A program made the translations under genes and the position numbers. From Zoogloea sp016790385 (GTDB lineage Bacteria; Pseudomonadota; Gammaproteobacteria; Burkholderiales; Rhodocyclaceae): DNA of 64,000 nt. Of the stretch, positions 51,206 through 60,430 are shown in pieces; the first letter of the stretch is position 1; every line of letters begins with the position of its first letter. The notes beneath the pieces were generated by a model that was not told the origin of the DNA, did not search any database, and worked only from the letters and a program-made list of their open reading frames with translations. Where the stretch lies: the NCBI RefSeq assembly GCF_041916735.1, contig NZ_JAYRYY010000004.1. The stretch is one strand, 5' to 3'.

Positions 51206-53885
51206 GCGCCAACCAGCCGAAGTAGGCCGCGGGCAGGGGCTGAAGCCGGAAATAGGGGGCCAGCGGCCCCAGGGTGATGGCGAGCCCGGTAAGCATGGCA
51301 CCGCCGGTGAGGGCGCCAAGCGGCAGGGATGCCCGACTTTCAAGGAAGGGGCGCTTGCGGGTCCGGATGAGGTGCACGATCAACGTCTGAGACAGCAGCC
51401 CCTCAACGAACCAGCCCGACTGGAAGAGCGTCTGGGCGGCCGGGGTGGTGGCCTGAAACACCCACCACATCAAGCCGAAGGTGGCCAGGTCGAAGATCGA
51501 ACTGACCGGGCCGAAGCACGCCATGAAGCGCCCCAGGCCGTCCACATTCCAGTGCTGGGGCGCACGCAGCAGCTCCTCGTCCACGTTGTCGAAAGGGATG
51601 CCGGTCTGGGAGATGTCGTAGAGCAGGTTCTGCAACAGCAGGTGCATGGGGAGCATGGGCAGGAAAGGCAGGAAGACGCTGGCCACGAGCACGGAAAAGA
51701 CATTGCCGAAGTTGGAGCTGGCCGTCATGCGGATGTACTTGAGCATGTTGGCAAAGGTCTTGCGGCCTTCGCGCACCCCATCCACCAGTACCATCAGGCT
51801 CTTTTCAAGCAGGATGATGTCGGCGGCTTCCTTGGCGATGTCCACCGCCGTATCCACCGAGATGCCGATGTCAGCCGCGTGCAGGGCCGGGGCATCGTTG
51901 ATGCCGTCACCCATGAAGCCGACGACATGCCCCTTGCCGCGCAGGGCCCGCACAACCCTCTCCTTGTCGATGGGGGAGAGCTTGGCGAAGACGGTGGTGC
52001 TTTCCACCGCGCCCCCCAGGGCGGCGTCGTCCATGCGGGCGATGTCGGCGCCCTGCAACAGGCCGCCCACCGCCAGCCCCACCTCCCGGCACACCCGGGC
52101 GCTCACCAGGCCGTTGTCACCGGTCAACACCTTGACCGTCACCCCATTGGCACGCAGGGCCGCCAGGGCCGGGGCGGCACTGTCCTTGGGGGGGTCGAGA
52201 AAAGCCACGTAGCCTGCAAGGGTCAGGCCGGCCTCATCAGCAACGCCGCAGCCCTCCCGCCCGGACGGCAGGCGGCGGGTGGCAACCCCCACCACGCGCA
52301 GGCCATCGGCGTTCATGGCGTCGGTGATCGTCCGGACGTGGGCGAGCAGTTCAGGCGTCAGGGGAACGACCGATTCACCCCGGCGCACCTGGGTGCAGGC
52401 CGCGATCACCTCTTCTATCGCGCCCTTGCAGATCAGCAGGTCGCCTTCCCCCCGCCCCGCCACCACCACCGACATGCGGCGCCGCTGGAAGTCGAAGGGA
52501 ATCTCATCCACCTTGCGATAGCTTCCGGTCAGGTCGCGGCCGGCCAGTTCATCCGCCCGTGCCAGCACCGCCACATCCAGGAGGTTCTTCAGACCCGTCT
52601 GGTAATGGCTGTTGAGCCACGCATATTCGAGCACTTGCAGCGAATCCTGGCCATCGATGTCGATATGGCGTTGCAGGACGATGTGGTCCTGGGTGAGGGT
52701 GCCGGTCTTGTCGGTGCACAGCACGTCCATCGCGCCAAAATTCTGGATGGCATCGAGGCGCTTGACGATCACCTTCTTGCGCGACAACAGCACCGCCCCC
52801 TTGGCGAGGGTGGAGGTGACGACCATCGGCAGCATCTCGGGGGTCAGGCCGATGGCCACCGACAGGCTGAACAGAAAGGCCTCCAGCCAGTCGCCCTTGG
52901 TGAAGCCGTTGATCAGGAAGACCACCGGGGTCATCACCGCCATGAAGCGGATCAACAGCCAGCTCACCTTATTGACCCCCGCCTGGAAGGCCGACGGCGC
53001 GGGCTCGACCGCGTTCACCCGCTCCGCCAGGGTGCCGAAATAGGTGCGCGCGCCAGTGCCGATGACCACGCCGCTGGCCGCGCCGCTGAGCACCGTGGTG
53101 CCCATGAAGGCAATGGTGTCCAGGTCGAGGGGGCTGGCCGGTGCGGGGCCGCGGGCAGTGGAAAATTTTTCGACAGGCAGCGCCTCGCCGGTCATCGCGG
53201 CCTGGCCGATGAACAGATCCTTGGCGGTCAAGAGGCGCAGGTCGGCGGGGACCAGATCGCCCGCCGACAGCATCACAATGTCGCCGGGCACCAGGTCGGC
53301 GATGGGCAGCTCGACGCTGCGCAGTGCCCGGCCGTCCACTTCCAGGTAACGCGCAGCATCGTCGGCACTGTCGCTGCCCCGCCGCAGCACCGTCGCCCTG
53401 CTGCCCACCATGGCCTTCAAGGCGTCGGCGGCCTGGCCCGAGCGCCGCTCCTGCACAAAGCGGATCAGGGTGGACAGCACCACCATGCAGCCGATCACCG
53501 TGGTGGCCTTGTGATCGCCGGTTGCCCAGGAAACCGCCGCCAGGAGCGAAAGCAGGAGGTTGAAGGGGTCGATGTAGCAATGCCACAGATGCAGCCAGCC
53601 GGGCATCGGCTTCTCGTGAACCACCCGGTTCTCGCCGCTCCTGCGGCGGATGCGGGCCGCCTGGGGCGCGTCGAGTCCGTCCGGATGGGCATGCAGGCGG
53701 GAGAGCAGATCGGCGGGTGCCTCGGTGGCTGCTGCCGTGAGGCTATGGGCCAGATCGGGTGGCACCGCCTTGCTGACGGGGGCGTGGCGAAACAGCTCGA
53801 AACTGAAGTGACGCAGGAAGTGCCGGGCGGCGCGCCTGCGCCGCAGGCGGGCAACAAAGTGGGAACGCAAGAGCGAGTGCTTCAT
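51132..53885 (-). CDS. mgtA: Mg2+-importing P-type ATPase MgtA
   Basis: A 917-residue P-type IIIB ATPase with the phosphorylation motif DKTGTLT (Asp392), TGEAL (232-236) and GDGINDAP near 660, and about ten membrane helices. The N-terminal extension is arginine-rich (residues 12-18). It imports Mg2+ under low-magnesium stress. Only about 100 bases separate it from the divergent methyltransferase gene, so a long Mg2+ riboswitch leader is not supported. Confidence 0.95.
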   Translation of the reverse strand: MKHSLLRSHFVARLRRRRAARHFLRHFSFELFRHAPVSKAVPPDLAHSLTAAATEAPADLLSRLHAHPDGLDAPQAARIRRRSGENRVVHEKPMPGWLHLWHCYIDPFNLLLSLLAAVSWATGDHKATTVIGCMVVLSTLIRFVQERRSGQAADALKAMVGSRATVLRRGSDSADDAARYLEVDGRALRSVELPIADLVPGDIVMLSAGDLVPADLRLLTAKDLFIGQAAMTGEALPVEKFSTARGPAPASPLDLDTIAFMGTTVLSGAASGVVIGTGARTYFGTLAERVNAVEPAPSAFQAGVNKVSWLLIRFMAVMTPVVFLINGFTKGDWLEAFLFSLSVAIGLTPEMLPMVVTSTLAKGAVLLSRKKVIVKRLDAIQNFGAMDVLCTDKTGTLTQDHIVLQRHIDIDGQDSLQVLEYAWLNSHYQTGLKNLLDVAVLARADELAGRDLTGSYRKVDEIPFDFQRRRMSVVVAGRGEGDLLICKGAIEEVIAACTQVRRGESVVPLTPELLAHVRTITDAMNADGLRVVGVATRRLPSGREGCGVADEAGLTLAGYVAFLDPPKDSAAPALAALRANGVTVKVLTGDNGLVSARVCREVGLAVGGLLQGADIARMDDAALGGAVESTTVFAKLSPIDKERVVRALRGKGHVVGFMGDGINDAPALHAADIGISVDTAVDIAKEAADIILLEKSLMVLVDGVREGRKTFANMLKYIRMTASSNFGNVFSVLVASVFLPFLPMLPMHLLLQNLLYDISQTGIPFDNVDEELLRAPQHWNVDGLGRFMACFGPVSSIFDLATFGLMWWVFQATTPAAQTLFQSGWFVEGLLSQTLIVHLIRTRKRPFLESRASLPLGALTGGAMLTGLAITLGPLAPYFRLQPLPAAYFGWLALILLAYMGLVQWMKGWYARHFGWQ

Positions 53886-54032
53886 CGGAATGCCCCGGGT
53901 GTGAATCGAGTCTACCGGAAGCCACGGCTGCCAATCTGACCAGGATCAGCCCACGGCCCTCAACCCGCGCTCCGGCTCATCTGGCCGGTGTCTGGTACAT
54001 TGCGGGCCGTTCCTCCCGCGTCCCCGTCGCCC

Positions 54033-54953
54033 ATGCAAGCGCTTCTCGATGCCATTGCCACGATGCCCCTGCCCGTTGATGCCCGGCGGATTTTCCATGG
54101 CCGGGGCGGCCTGTACCCGGGCTGCGAGCAATGGACGCTGGATGCCTACCCGCCGGTGTGGCTGGTGACGAGTTTCGTACCCGCCACAGAGGCCGAACTG
54201 TCCGCGCTGCACGCGGCCCTGACGGCACGGTGGATGCAGCTCAACCCGGACGCCCCCTTGAACTGGGTTTATCAATACCGTCATGAAGCCCGCGCGGAGA
54301 CCCGCCTGATGGCCGGCAGCGTGCCGGAACCCCATGTGGTGACGGAGGACGGCGCGAGCTTCCGGGTACATCTGCTGCGCGGGCTGAACCACGGTTTCTT
54401 CCTCGACATGGCGGAAGGCCGGCGCTGGGTGCGCGCGCTGGGGACGACTCACCCCGGGCTCAAGGTGCTCAACCTGTTTGCCTACACCTGTTCCTTCTCG
54501 GTGGTGGCCTTGCAGGCGGGCGCAAGGCAGGTGATCAACGTGGATATGAGCGATGGCGCCCTGGCCATCGGCAAGCGCAACCATCAGCTCAACGGCCTCG
54601 GTGGCGGCGCGAGCTTTCTACCCCACGACATTTTCAGTTCGTGGGGGAAGATCACCCGTGGCGGCCCCTATGATCTGGTCGTGCTCGACCCGCCCAGCTA
54701 CCAGAAGGGCAGCTTCATTGCCGAAAAGGACTACGCCCGCCTGATACGCCGCCTGCCCGACCTGGTGGCACCGGGTGGGCATGCTCTGCTTTGCCTCAAT
54801 TCGCCCAAGCTCGGCGTGGCCTTTTTGCGGGACGCGATGGCGGCGCAGGCACCGGGCTTTCACTTCATGCAACGGCTGCCCAACCCGCCGGCGTTTGCCG
54901 ATGTGTCGGACGAGCGCGCGCTGAAGGTGCTGGTTTACAAGGCACCGGACTGA
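54033..54953 (+). CDS. SAM-dependent methyltransferase, RlmI-like
   Basis: A 306-residue class I methyltransferase with NLFAYTCSFSVVALQAGA, the acidic VDMSDGALAIGKRN and the catalytic DPPSYQKG, matching the RlmI/YccW-type rRNA methyltransferase superfamily without the PUA domain. The ATG at 54033 is used; a GTG at 53988 would add 15 residues. The rRNA or other target is not evident. Confidence 0.83.
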   Translation: MQALLDAIATMPLPVDARRIFHGRGGLYPGCEQWTLDAYPPVWLVTSFVPATEAELSALHAALTARWMQLNPDAPLNWVYQYRHEARAETRLMAGSVPEPHVVTEDGASFRVHLLRGLNHGFFLDMAEGRRWVRALGTTHPGLKVLNLFAYTCSFSVVALQAGARQVINVDMSDGALAIGKRNHQLNGLGGGASFLPHDIFSSWGKITRGGPYDLVVLDPPSYQKGSFIAEKDYARLIRRLPDLVAPGGHALLCLNSPKLGVAFLRDAMAAQAPGFHFMQRLPNPPAFADVSDERALKVLVYKAPD

Positions 54954-54958
54954 CCCGC

Positions 54959-56689
54959 TCAATGCACGGCGGTCAGGGGTGCTGCCTCGGCACTGCCCTC
55001 CTCCACCCGTGAGATGGGCAGATTCACGGTAAAGGTGGTGCCCTGCCCCACCACGCTGTGCACGTCGATGCTGCCGTGATGCCTGCCGATGATGCCGTAG
55101 GCGATGGAGAGCCCGAGGCCGGTGCCCTTGCCGACGGGCTTGGTGGTGAAGAAGGGCTCGAAGAGGTGGGGCAGGTTCTCATCGGGGATGCCAACACCGG
55201 TATCGCTGATGACGATTTGAGCCACACCGTCGGGCCCATGGCGGGTGGCGATGGTGATCTCGCCCTTGTCGACAATGGCGTGGCCGGCATTGACCAGCAG
55301 GTTCATGAACACCTGATTGAGCTGGGAGGCGATACAGCACACCTGGGGCAGGGTGGGGTCGTAGTGCTTGACCACTGTGCACTTGTACTTGAGTTCGTTC
55401 CAGATGATGTTGAGGGTCGAGTCGATGCAGGCGTGAATGTCGGCCCAGCCCCAGCCGGCCTCGCCGACGCGGGAAAAATCCTTCAGGTTCTGCACGATCT
55501 CCTGGACCCGGAAAAGTCCGTCCTTGGATTCGGCCAGGAGCTGAAAGATGTCTTCACGCAGGAAATCGAAGTCCTTCTTGCGCTTAAGGTCGACGAGGGC
55601 GGCGGCGGCTTCGGGGGAGAGGGCGGCGGCGGCATGCTCGTCATAGGCGGCGATGATCTCGAAAATACCACCCAGGTAGCCTTCCAGCGTGCTCACGTTG
55701 GAGCGGACAAAGCCGATGGGATTGTTGAGTTCGTGGGCGACACCCGCGGCGAGCTGCCCCAGGGATGCCATCTTCTCCGACTGGAGAAGCTGGTTCTGGG
55801 CCTCTTCGAGCTTGCGGTTCAGTTCCCGCTGGTGGGCCAGGGAGGCCGCCAGCTGTTCGCGCTCCTTGCGCAGATCCGCCTCCGCCGCGACCCGATCAGT
55901 CACGTCGCTGGCGTATACCACGACCCGCAGGGGCAGGCCGGGCACCGGATAGACGGTGACGTGGAAGATGCGATCGTCCCAGGCCGCATCCACTTCACTG
56001 GTGTGGTCGGTGCGGATCACCTCGGCGATCTGGTCGGAAACCGGGATACCGAATTCGGGGGGCAGGAGGTCGAAGAGATTGCGCCCGCTCAGCCTGGCGG
56101 GGGTGGCCTGGAACTGTTCGGCCCCAATACGGTTGATGGCCAGGATGGCGCCCTCGGGGCTGATCATGGCGATGAGCTGGTCGGCGCTGTCGAGCACCGC
56201 GCGCAGGGCCGCGGTCCGCTCGGTGACGCTGGCTTCCAGGTTGGCGTTGTGGTCACGCAGGGCGTCCTGGGCGCGTTTCAGTTGCAGGTGATTACGGATG
56301 CGCGCCAGCAGGATGGCCGGACTGAAGGGTTTGGTGATGTAGTCGGCAGCGCCGAGGGACAGACCGTGCTGTTCATCCTCATCGGTCACCCGGGCCGTCA
56401 CGAAGATCACCGGAATGGCCCGGGTGGCGTCGCGGGCACGCAGGCGCTCCATCACTTCGTAGCCATCCATCTCGGGCATCATCACGTCGAGCAGGATCAG
56501 GTCGGGCGGCGGAGACTGCGCTGCAATCGCGAGGGCCGCCACGCCGGATTCCGCCGTCAGCACGCGGAAGTGTCCTTCGAGCATGCGACTGACCGCCTTG
56601 AGATTGATCCGCGAGTCATCCACCACCAGGATCGTGCCAGCCATCGCCGCCGCCGGGGCAATCGGGTTGGTGACCTGCACAACTTCCAT
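54959..56689 (-). CDS. REC-PAS-histidine kinase hybrid
   Basis: A 576-residue soluble protein: receiver domain (about 18-135, Asp68 in LLLDVMMPEMDG), PAS (about 162-275), coiled coil, HisKA with GQLAAGVAHELNNP (His319) and HATPase with GTGLGLSIAYG near 530. The ATG at 56689 is used because GGAGAG lies eight bases before it. The N-terminal receiver may be phosphorylated by another kinase, linking it to a phosphorelay. No cognate output protein is adjacent. Confidence 0.9.
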   Translation of the reverse strand: MEVVQVTNPIAPAAAMAGTILVVDDSRINLKAVSRMLEGHFRVLTAESGVAALAIAAQSPPPDLILLDVMMPEMDGYEVMERLRARDATRAIPVIFVTARVTDEDEQHGLSLGAADYITKPFSPAILLARIRNHLQLKRAQDALRDHNANLEASVTERTAALRAVLDSADQLIAMISPEGAILAINRIGAEQFQATPARLSGRNLFDLLPPEFGIPVSDQIAEVIRTDHTSEVDAAWDDRIFHVTVYPVPGLPLRVVVYASDVTDRVAAEADLRKEREQLAASLAHQRELNRKLEEAQNQLLQSEKMASLGQLAAGVAHELNNPIGFVRSNVSTLEGYLGGIFEIIAAYDEHAAAALSPEAAAALVDLKRKKDFDFLREDIFQLLAESKDGLFRVQEIVQNLKDFSRVGEAGWGWADIHACIDSTLNIIWNELKYKCTVVKHYDPTLPQVCCIASQLNQVFMNLLVNAGHAIVDKGEITIATRHGPDGVAQIVISDTGVGIPDENLPHLFEPFFTTKPVGKGTGLGLSIAYGIIGRHHGSIDVHSVVGQGTTFTVNLPISRVEEGSAEAAPLTAVH

Positions 56690-56853
56690 CTTGATCTCTC
56701 CGCATTTGCCGACACGACGCCTTTGCGTCACGCACCACCTGTCCATGTGGGTGCCTACGGTTCGGCGAAGCGGCAACTTGAGCCAGGAATGGGAGAGTTC
56801 GACAACTTCATCACGCATCCTTGCAGCGCGGAGCGTGCTCCGACCGACCCGAC

Positions 56854-56887
56854 AAAAAAGCAACGGCGCCCTGGGGCGCCGTTGCTT
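56854..56887 (-). terminator. intrinsic terminator after the PEP-CTERM gene
   Basis: AAGCAACGGCGCC (56858-56870) and GGCGCCGTTGCTT (56875-56887) make a 13-bp stem with a four-base loop, followed on the minus strand by six T residues. Confidence 0.9.
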
Positions 56888-56911
56888 CAGTCAGGCCGAT
56901 TCCGCGTGGAA

Positions 56912-57619
56912 TCAGGCGGCATTCCGACGCCGACGCAGGGCAGCCATGCCAGTGATGGCCAGACCGACCAGCGCAGCGGAGGCAGGCTCCGGAACCCGAT
57001 TGGGATTGTTCGGGTTGTTCGGGTTGCCACCGGGGTCGCCCAGGTAGAAGCTGTCAATACCGATGTCGGTGCGCAGGCCGTCGGTATCGCTCCAGGCGAT
57101 CACCTCCAGGGTCTGGACGGTGGAGGTGGCGGTGAACATCATGGTTTGCCAGGTCCAACCCTGGAACACGCCAAAGTCAGGAATGTTCATGTGCGCAGAG
57201 TCGTGGCTTTCCGTACCGAAGACAACGCGCCAGAAGCCGCCGGTTTCGGACCAGATGCTGCGCGAAATGCTCTGCTCGAAGGAGATTTCATACACCTGAC
57301 CAACGACCAGCCCGGTGAGGCCGATCTGCAGCGCGCTCTCGGTCCAGGTGGGTTGCCAGCCGATGCCATGGAGGAACTGGCCGCCCGTGCTGCTGGGTGC
57401 CCAAGTGTAGCTCGCGAAGTTGGTATTGCCATCGAAGGTGTCCGGCGTACCGCTCGTGGTCGTCCAACCCGGCGGAACTTCGGAGTTATGGATATTGGTG
57501 TTTCCGAGGTAACCCTCGAAGCCGCCATTGGCGAAGGTAAGCGCGCTGGCCTGTCCCGCAAATCCCAGAACCGCGGCGAACGCAGCCGCCTTGATCAATT
57601 TTCCCGTTGTTTTGCCCAT
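56912..57619 (-). CDS. PEP-CTERM-sorted secreted protein
   Basis: A 235-residue protein with a signal peptide (ending QASALTF), a beta-rich body with aromatic residues, an NPNNPNNPN linker, and the sorting signal VPEP followed by a hydrophobic helix and RRRR near the C-terminus. EpsH/exosortase removes such signals in biofilm-forming bacteria. The ATG at 57619 follows a GGGGATA ribosome site. No exosortase gene lies in the window. The body resembles DUF642-like carbohydrate-binding domains, but this is uncertain. Confidence 0.9.
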   Translation of the reverse strand: MGKTTGKLIKAAAFAAVLGFAGQASALTFANGGFEGYLGNTNIHNSEVPPGWTTTSGTPDTFDGNTNFASYTWAPSSTGGQFLHGIGWQPTWTESALQIGLTGLVVGQVYEISFEQSISRSIWSETGGFWRVVFGTESHDSAHMNIPDFGVFQGWTWQTMMFTATSTVQTLEVIAWSDTDGLRTDIGIDSFYLGDPGGNPNNPNNPNRVPEPASAALVGLAITGMAALRRRRNAA

Positions 57620-57955
57620 TGCAATATCCCCTATTAGGTGCTGACGGTAGAACCAACCGCCGAATCTGTACATCGATCAGTCAATCGAAACTTCTCGATG
57701 TTGAGGGTCTACGCATAATTCGCGCCAACACGGATTTATCGTTAAAATTCATGGCAATAGTAATGAACTGCAAATAATTCTGAGCAAATTTGTCAATTTT
57801 ACCGACACTCTGCATGTACGGCCGGGAAGGTCGGGATCGGGCTGATGGTGACCCCCTCCCCCGCAATGGACGTCTCGGAAACAGGCAGGCCCGATATGAA
57901 GAAAGCCCACCCCAAGGGGTGGGCTTTGCACGTGGAGCGGGCTGACCAGCGTCGC
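57620..57955. other. 336-base intergenic region between the PEP-CTERM gene and ahpF
   Basis: The part next to the PEP-CTERM start (about 57700-57810) is markedly AT-rich and probably contains its promoter on the minus strand. I could not identify a convincing -35/-10 pair or a sigma-54 -24/-12 motif. The far end holds the ahpF terminator. No gene is seen. Confidence 0.5.
57902..57927 (-). terminator. intrinsic terminator after ahpF
   Basis: AAAGCCCACCCC-AA-GGGGTGGGCTTT forms a 12-bp stem with a two-base loop, followed on the minus strand by a T-rich stretch. It ends the ahpC-ahpF transcript. Confidence 0.85.
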
Positions 57956-59509
57956 TCAGGCCGGGGCCGAGCTGCGGATCAGGTGATCGAAGGCGCTCAG
58001 GGAAGCGGTGGCACCCGCCCCCATGGCAATGATGATCTGCTTGTAGGGCACAGTGGTGCAGTCACCCGCGGCGTAGACCCCCGGCACCGAGGTGGCGCCC
58101 TTGGCATCGATCAGGATCTCGCCGCGATCAGACAGTTCGACGGTGCCCTTCAGCCAGTCGGTATTGGGAAGCAGGCCGATCTGCACGAAGATGCCTTCGA
58201 GTTCGACCAAATTCTCGGCGTTCGTGACCCTGTCCTTGTAGCGGATGCCAGTCACTTTCTGGCCGTCCCCGGTCACCTCGGTGGTCAGGGCAGACTTGAT
58301 CACCGTGACGTTGGGCAGGCTATAGAGCTTTTTCTGCAAGACCGCATCGGCGCGCAGGGTATCGGCAAACTCCAGCAGCGTCACATGGGAGACGATGCCG
58401 GCCAGGTCGATGGCCGCCTCTACGCCCGAGTTGCCGCCGCCGATCACCGCCACGCGCTTGCCCTTGAACAGCGGCCCGTCGCAGTGGGGGCAGAAGCACA
58501 CACCCTTGGCCTTGTATTCCTTCTCGCCGGGCACATTCATCTCGCGCCAGCGGGCTCCGGTGGAGAGGATCACGGTCTTGCTGCGCAGGCTCGCGCCGTT
58601 CTCGAGCCGGACTTCGATGAGATCGCCGGCAACGAGCTTGGTTGCGCGTTGAAGGTTCATCACGTCCACCTCATACTGCTTCACATGCTGCTCCAGTGCC
58701 GCGGCGAGCTTCGGCCCTTCGGTCTCCTTCACGGAAATGAAGTTCTCGATCCCGAGGGTATCCATCACCTGACCGCCAAAACGCTCGGCGAGGATGCCGG
58801 TGCGGATGCCCTTGCGGGCGGCATAGATGGCTGCCGCAGCCCCTGCCGGGCCGCCACCGACAACCAGTACGTCGAAGTCATCCTTCTTGCCGATCTCTTC
58901 GGCAGCCCGGGCCGAGGCGCCGGTATCCACCTTGGCAAGAATCTCCTCGATGGTCATGCGGCCCTGGCCAAACGACTCTCCGTTCAGGAACACGGTGGGC
59001 ACGGCCATGATCTTGCGTTCGTTGACCAGATCCTGGAACAGCGCGCCGTCGATCATGGTGCTGGTCACGCCCGGGTTGAGCACGGCCATCAGGTTGAGGG
59101 CCTGCACCACGTCCGGGCAGTTGTGGCAGGACAGGGAGATGAAGGTCTCGAACTCAAAGCGGCCACCGAGGGCCTTGATCTGGTCGATCACGACCTGATC
59201 CACCTTGGGCGGATGGCCGCCGGTCTGGAGCAGGGCCAGCACCAGGGAGGTGAACTCATGGCCCATGGGGATGCCGGCAAAATGAATGCGCGGTGTCTCG
59301 CCCGGCTCGGCAACGCCGAAGGAGGGGCGCAGGGCATGCTTGCCGTTTTCGCGCAGGGCCACCTTGGGCGAGAGTTCGGCAATGTCGTTGAGGAGGCTGC
59401 GGAGCTCCTGGGCCTTGGGGCTGTCGTCGAGGGAGGCGACAAGCTCGATGGGGCGCTGGAGCTTTTCGAGATAGGCCTTGAGCTGGGTCTTGATGTTGGC
59501 GTCAAGCAT
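57956..59509 (-). CDS. ahpF: alkyl hydroperoxide reductase subunit F
   Basis: A 517-residue flavoprotein with a doubled thioredoxin-like N-terminal domain whose redox pair is CHNC (128-131), an FAD-binding GGGPAGA (218-224), the disulfide CPHC (340-343) and NADH-binding GGGNSGVEAA near 365-375. It reduces AhpC using NADH. It is about 110 bases downstream of ahpC on the same strand. Confidence 0.97.
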   Translation of the reverse strand: MLDANIKTQLKAYLEKLQRPIELVASLDDSPKAQELRSLLNDIAELSPKVALRENGKHALRPSFGVAEPGETPRIHFAGIPMGHEFTSLVLALLQTGGHPPKVDQVVIDQIKALGGRFEFETFISLSCHNCPDVVQALNLMAVLNPGVTSTMIDGALFQDLVNERKIMAVPTVFLNGESFGQGRMTIEEILAKVDTGASARAAEEIGKKDDFDVLVVGGGPAGAAAAIYAARKGIRTGILAERFGGQVMDTLGIENFISVKETEGPKLAAALEQHVKQYEVDVMNLQRATKLVAGDLIEVRLENGASLRSKTVILSTGARWREMNVPGEKEYKAKGVCFCPHCDGPLFKGKRVAVIGGGNSGVEAAIDLAGIVSHVTLLEFADTLRADAVLQKKLYSLPNVTVIKSALTTEVTGDGQKVTGIRYKDRVTNAENLVELEGIFVQIGLLPNTDWLKGTVELSDRGEILIDAKGATSVPGVYAAGDCTTVPYKQIIIAMGAGATASLSAFDHLIRSSAPA

Positions 59510-59621
59510 GGTCGTGTCCTTTCAGTAAGCGGGGATTCAGTTGAATCGCGTCGCCAAACGCTCCGTGGTGGGAGCGCTTGACGCCGCAATCCGGCCGGGC
59601 CAAAGCCCGGCTGGGTCAGCT

Positions 59622-60185
59622 TCAGATCTTGCCGACCAGGTCGAGAGACGGGGCCAGGGTGGCATCGCCTTCCTGCCACTTGGCGGGGCACACCTCGCCT
59701 GGGTGGGTGGCCACGTACTGGGCGGCCTTCACCTTGCGCAGCAGCTCGGTGGCGTCGCGGCCGATGCCCAGGTCGTGGATCTCGGCCACCTTGATACGGC
59801 CTTCCGGATCGACCACGAAAGTGCCGCGTAGTGCCAGGCCCTCTTCCTCGATCATCACGTCAAAGCCGCGGGTGATGGCGCCGGTGGGGTCGCCGATCAT
59901 CGGGTAGGCGATCTTCTTGATGGTATCGGAGGCATCGTGCCAGGCCTTGTGGGTGAAGTGGGTGTCGGTGGACACGGAGTACACCTCCACACCGATCTTC
60001 TGGAATTCGGGGTACAGATCGGCCATGTCACCCAGTTCGGTGGGACACACGAAGGTGAAGTCAGCCGGGTAGAAGAAGAAGATGGACCACTTGCCCTTCA
60101 GGTCGGCGTCGGTCACGGGGACGAACTTGCCGTTGAGGTAGGCGGTGGCAGCAAAGGGTTTGACGGTGCTGTTGATGATGGCCAT
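59622..60185 (-). CDS. ahpC: alkyl hydroperoxide reductase subunit C (peroxiredoxin)
   Basis: A 187-residue 2-Cys peroxiredoxin with peroxidatic Cys47 in FTFVCPTE and resolving Cys166 in GEVCPAKW. It reduces H2O2 and organic peroxides. The ATG at 60185 is the family start; an in-frame ATG 15 bases upstream is less likely. A promoter and a candidate OxyR site lie directly upstream. Confidence 0.97.
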   Translation of the reverse strand: MAIINSTVKPFAATAYLNGKFVPVTDADLKGKWSIFFFYPADFTFVCPTELGDMADLYPEFQKIGVEVYSVSTDTHFTHKAWHDASDTIKKIAYPMIGDPTGAITRGFDVMIEEEGLALRGTFVVDPEGRIKVAEIHDLGIGRDATELLRKVKAAQYVATHPGEVCPAKWQEGDATLAPSLDLVGKI

Positions 60186-60236
60186 GTGATGCGCTCCCAA
60201 GTGGTTGTCGGAATGGATCTGGAGAAGACAGAACGA

Positions 60237-60266
60237 ATATTAGAAAACCCCGGGAAATTGGTCTAA
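60237..60266 (-). promoter_or_regulatory. candidate promoter of ahpC
   Basis: On the minus strand TTAGAC (60261-60266) and TAATAT (60237-60242) are spaced by 18 bases. The -10 element is 52 bases from the ahpC ATG. It abuts the candidate OxyR site. Confidence 0.6.
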
Positions 60267-60302
60267 TTGATTGATGGAATGAAGTCGATACAAGGTGCCT
60301 AT
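60266..60302 (-). promoter_or_regulatory. candidate OxyR binding site
   Basis: Read on the minus strand the four quartets ATAG, GTAT, ATTC and CAAT are separated by exactly seven bases each, following the OxyR consensus ATAG-N7-CTAT-N7-ATAG-N7-CTAT with mismatches mainly in the second half. Its last base overlaps the -35 element, as expected for OxyR activation of ahpC. No oxyR gene is in the window. Confidence 0.55.
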
Positions 60303-60430
60303 CGGGCATCAAGACCCCGCAGTGCCGCATTCTGCGCCGCCCCGGGCCGGGAAAGCCCGACCTGGATCAAGGGTCCGCCACCCCATCCGCAGCGCTATCA
60401 TCCCCGGGTCCCGAAAAGCCGGAGCCCCCC

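Noticed and set aside
53886..54032. A Mg2+-sensing leader for mgtA
   Set aside because: The gap between mgtA and the divergent methyltransferase gene is too short for the known long leader, and no characteristic hairpins were seen.
57620..57800. A sigma-54 promoter for the PEP-CTERM gene
   Set aside because: No GG-N10-GC element in correct orientation was found on the minus strand by eye.
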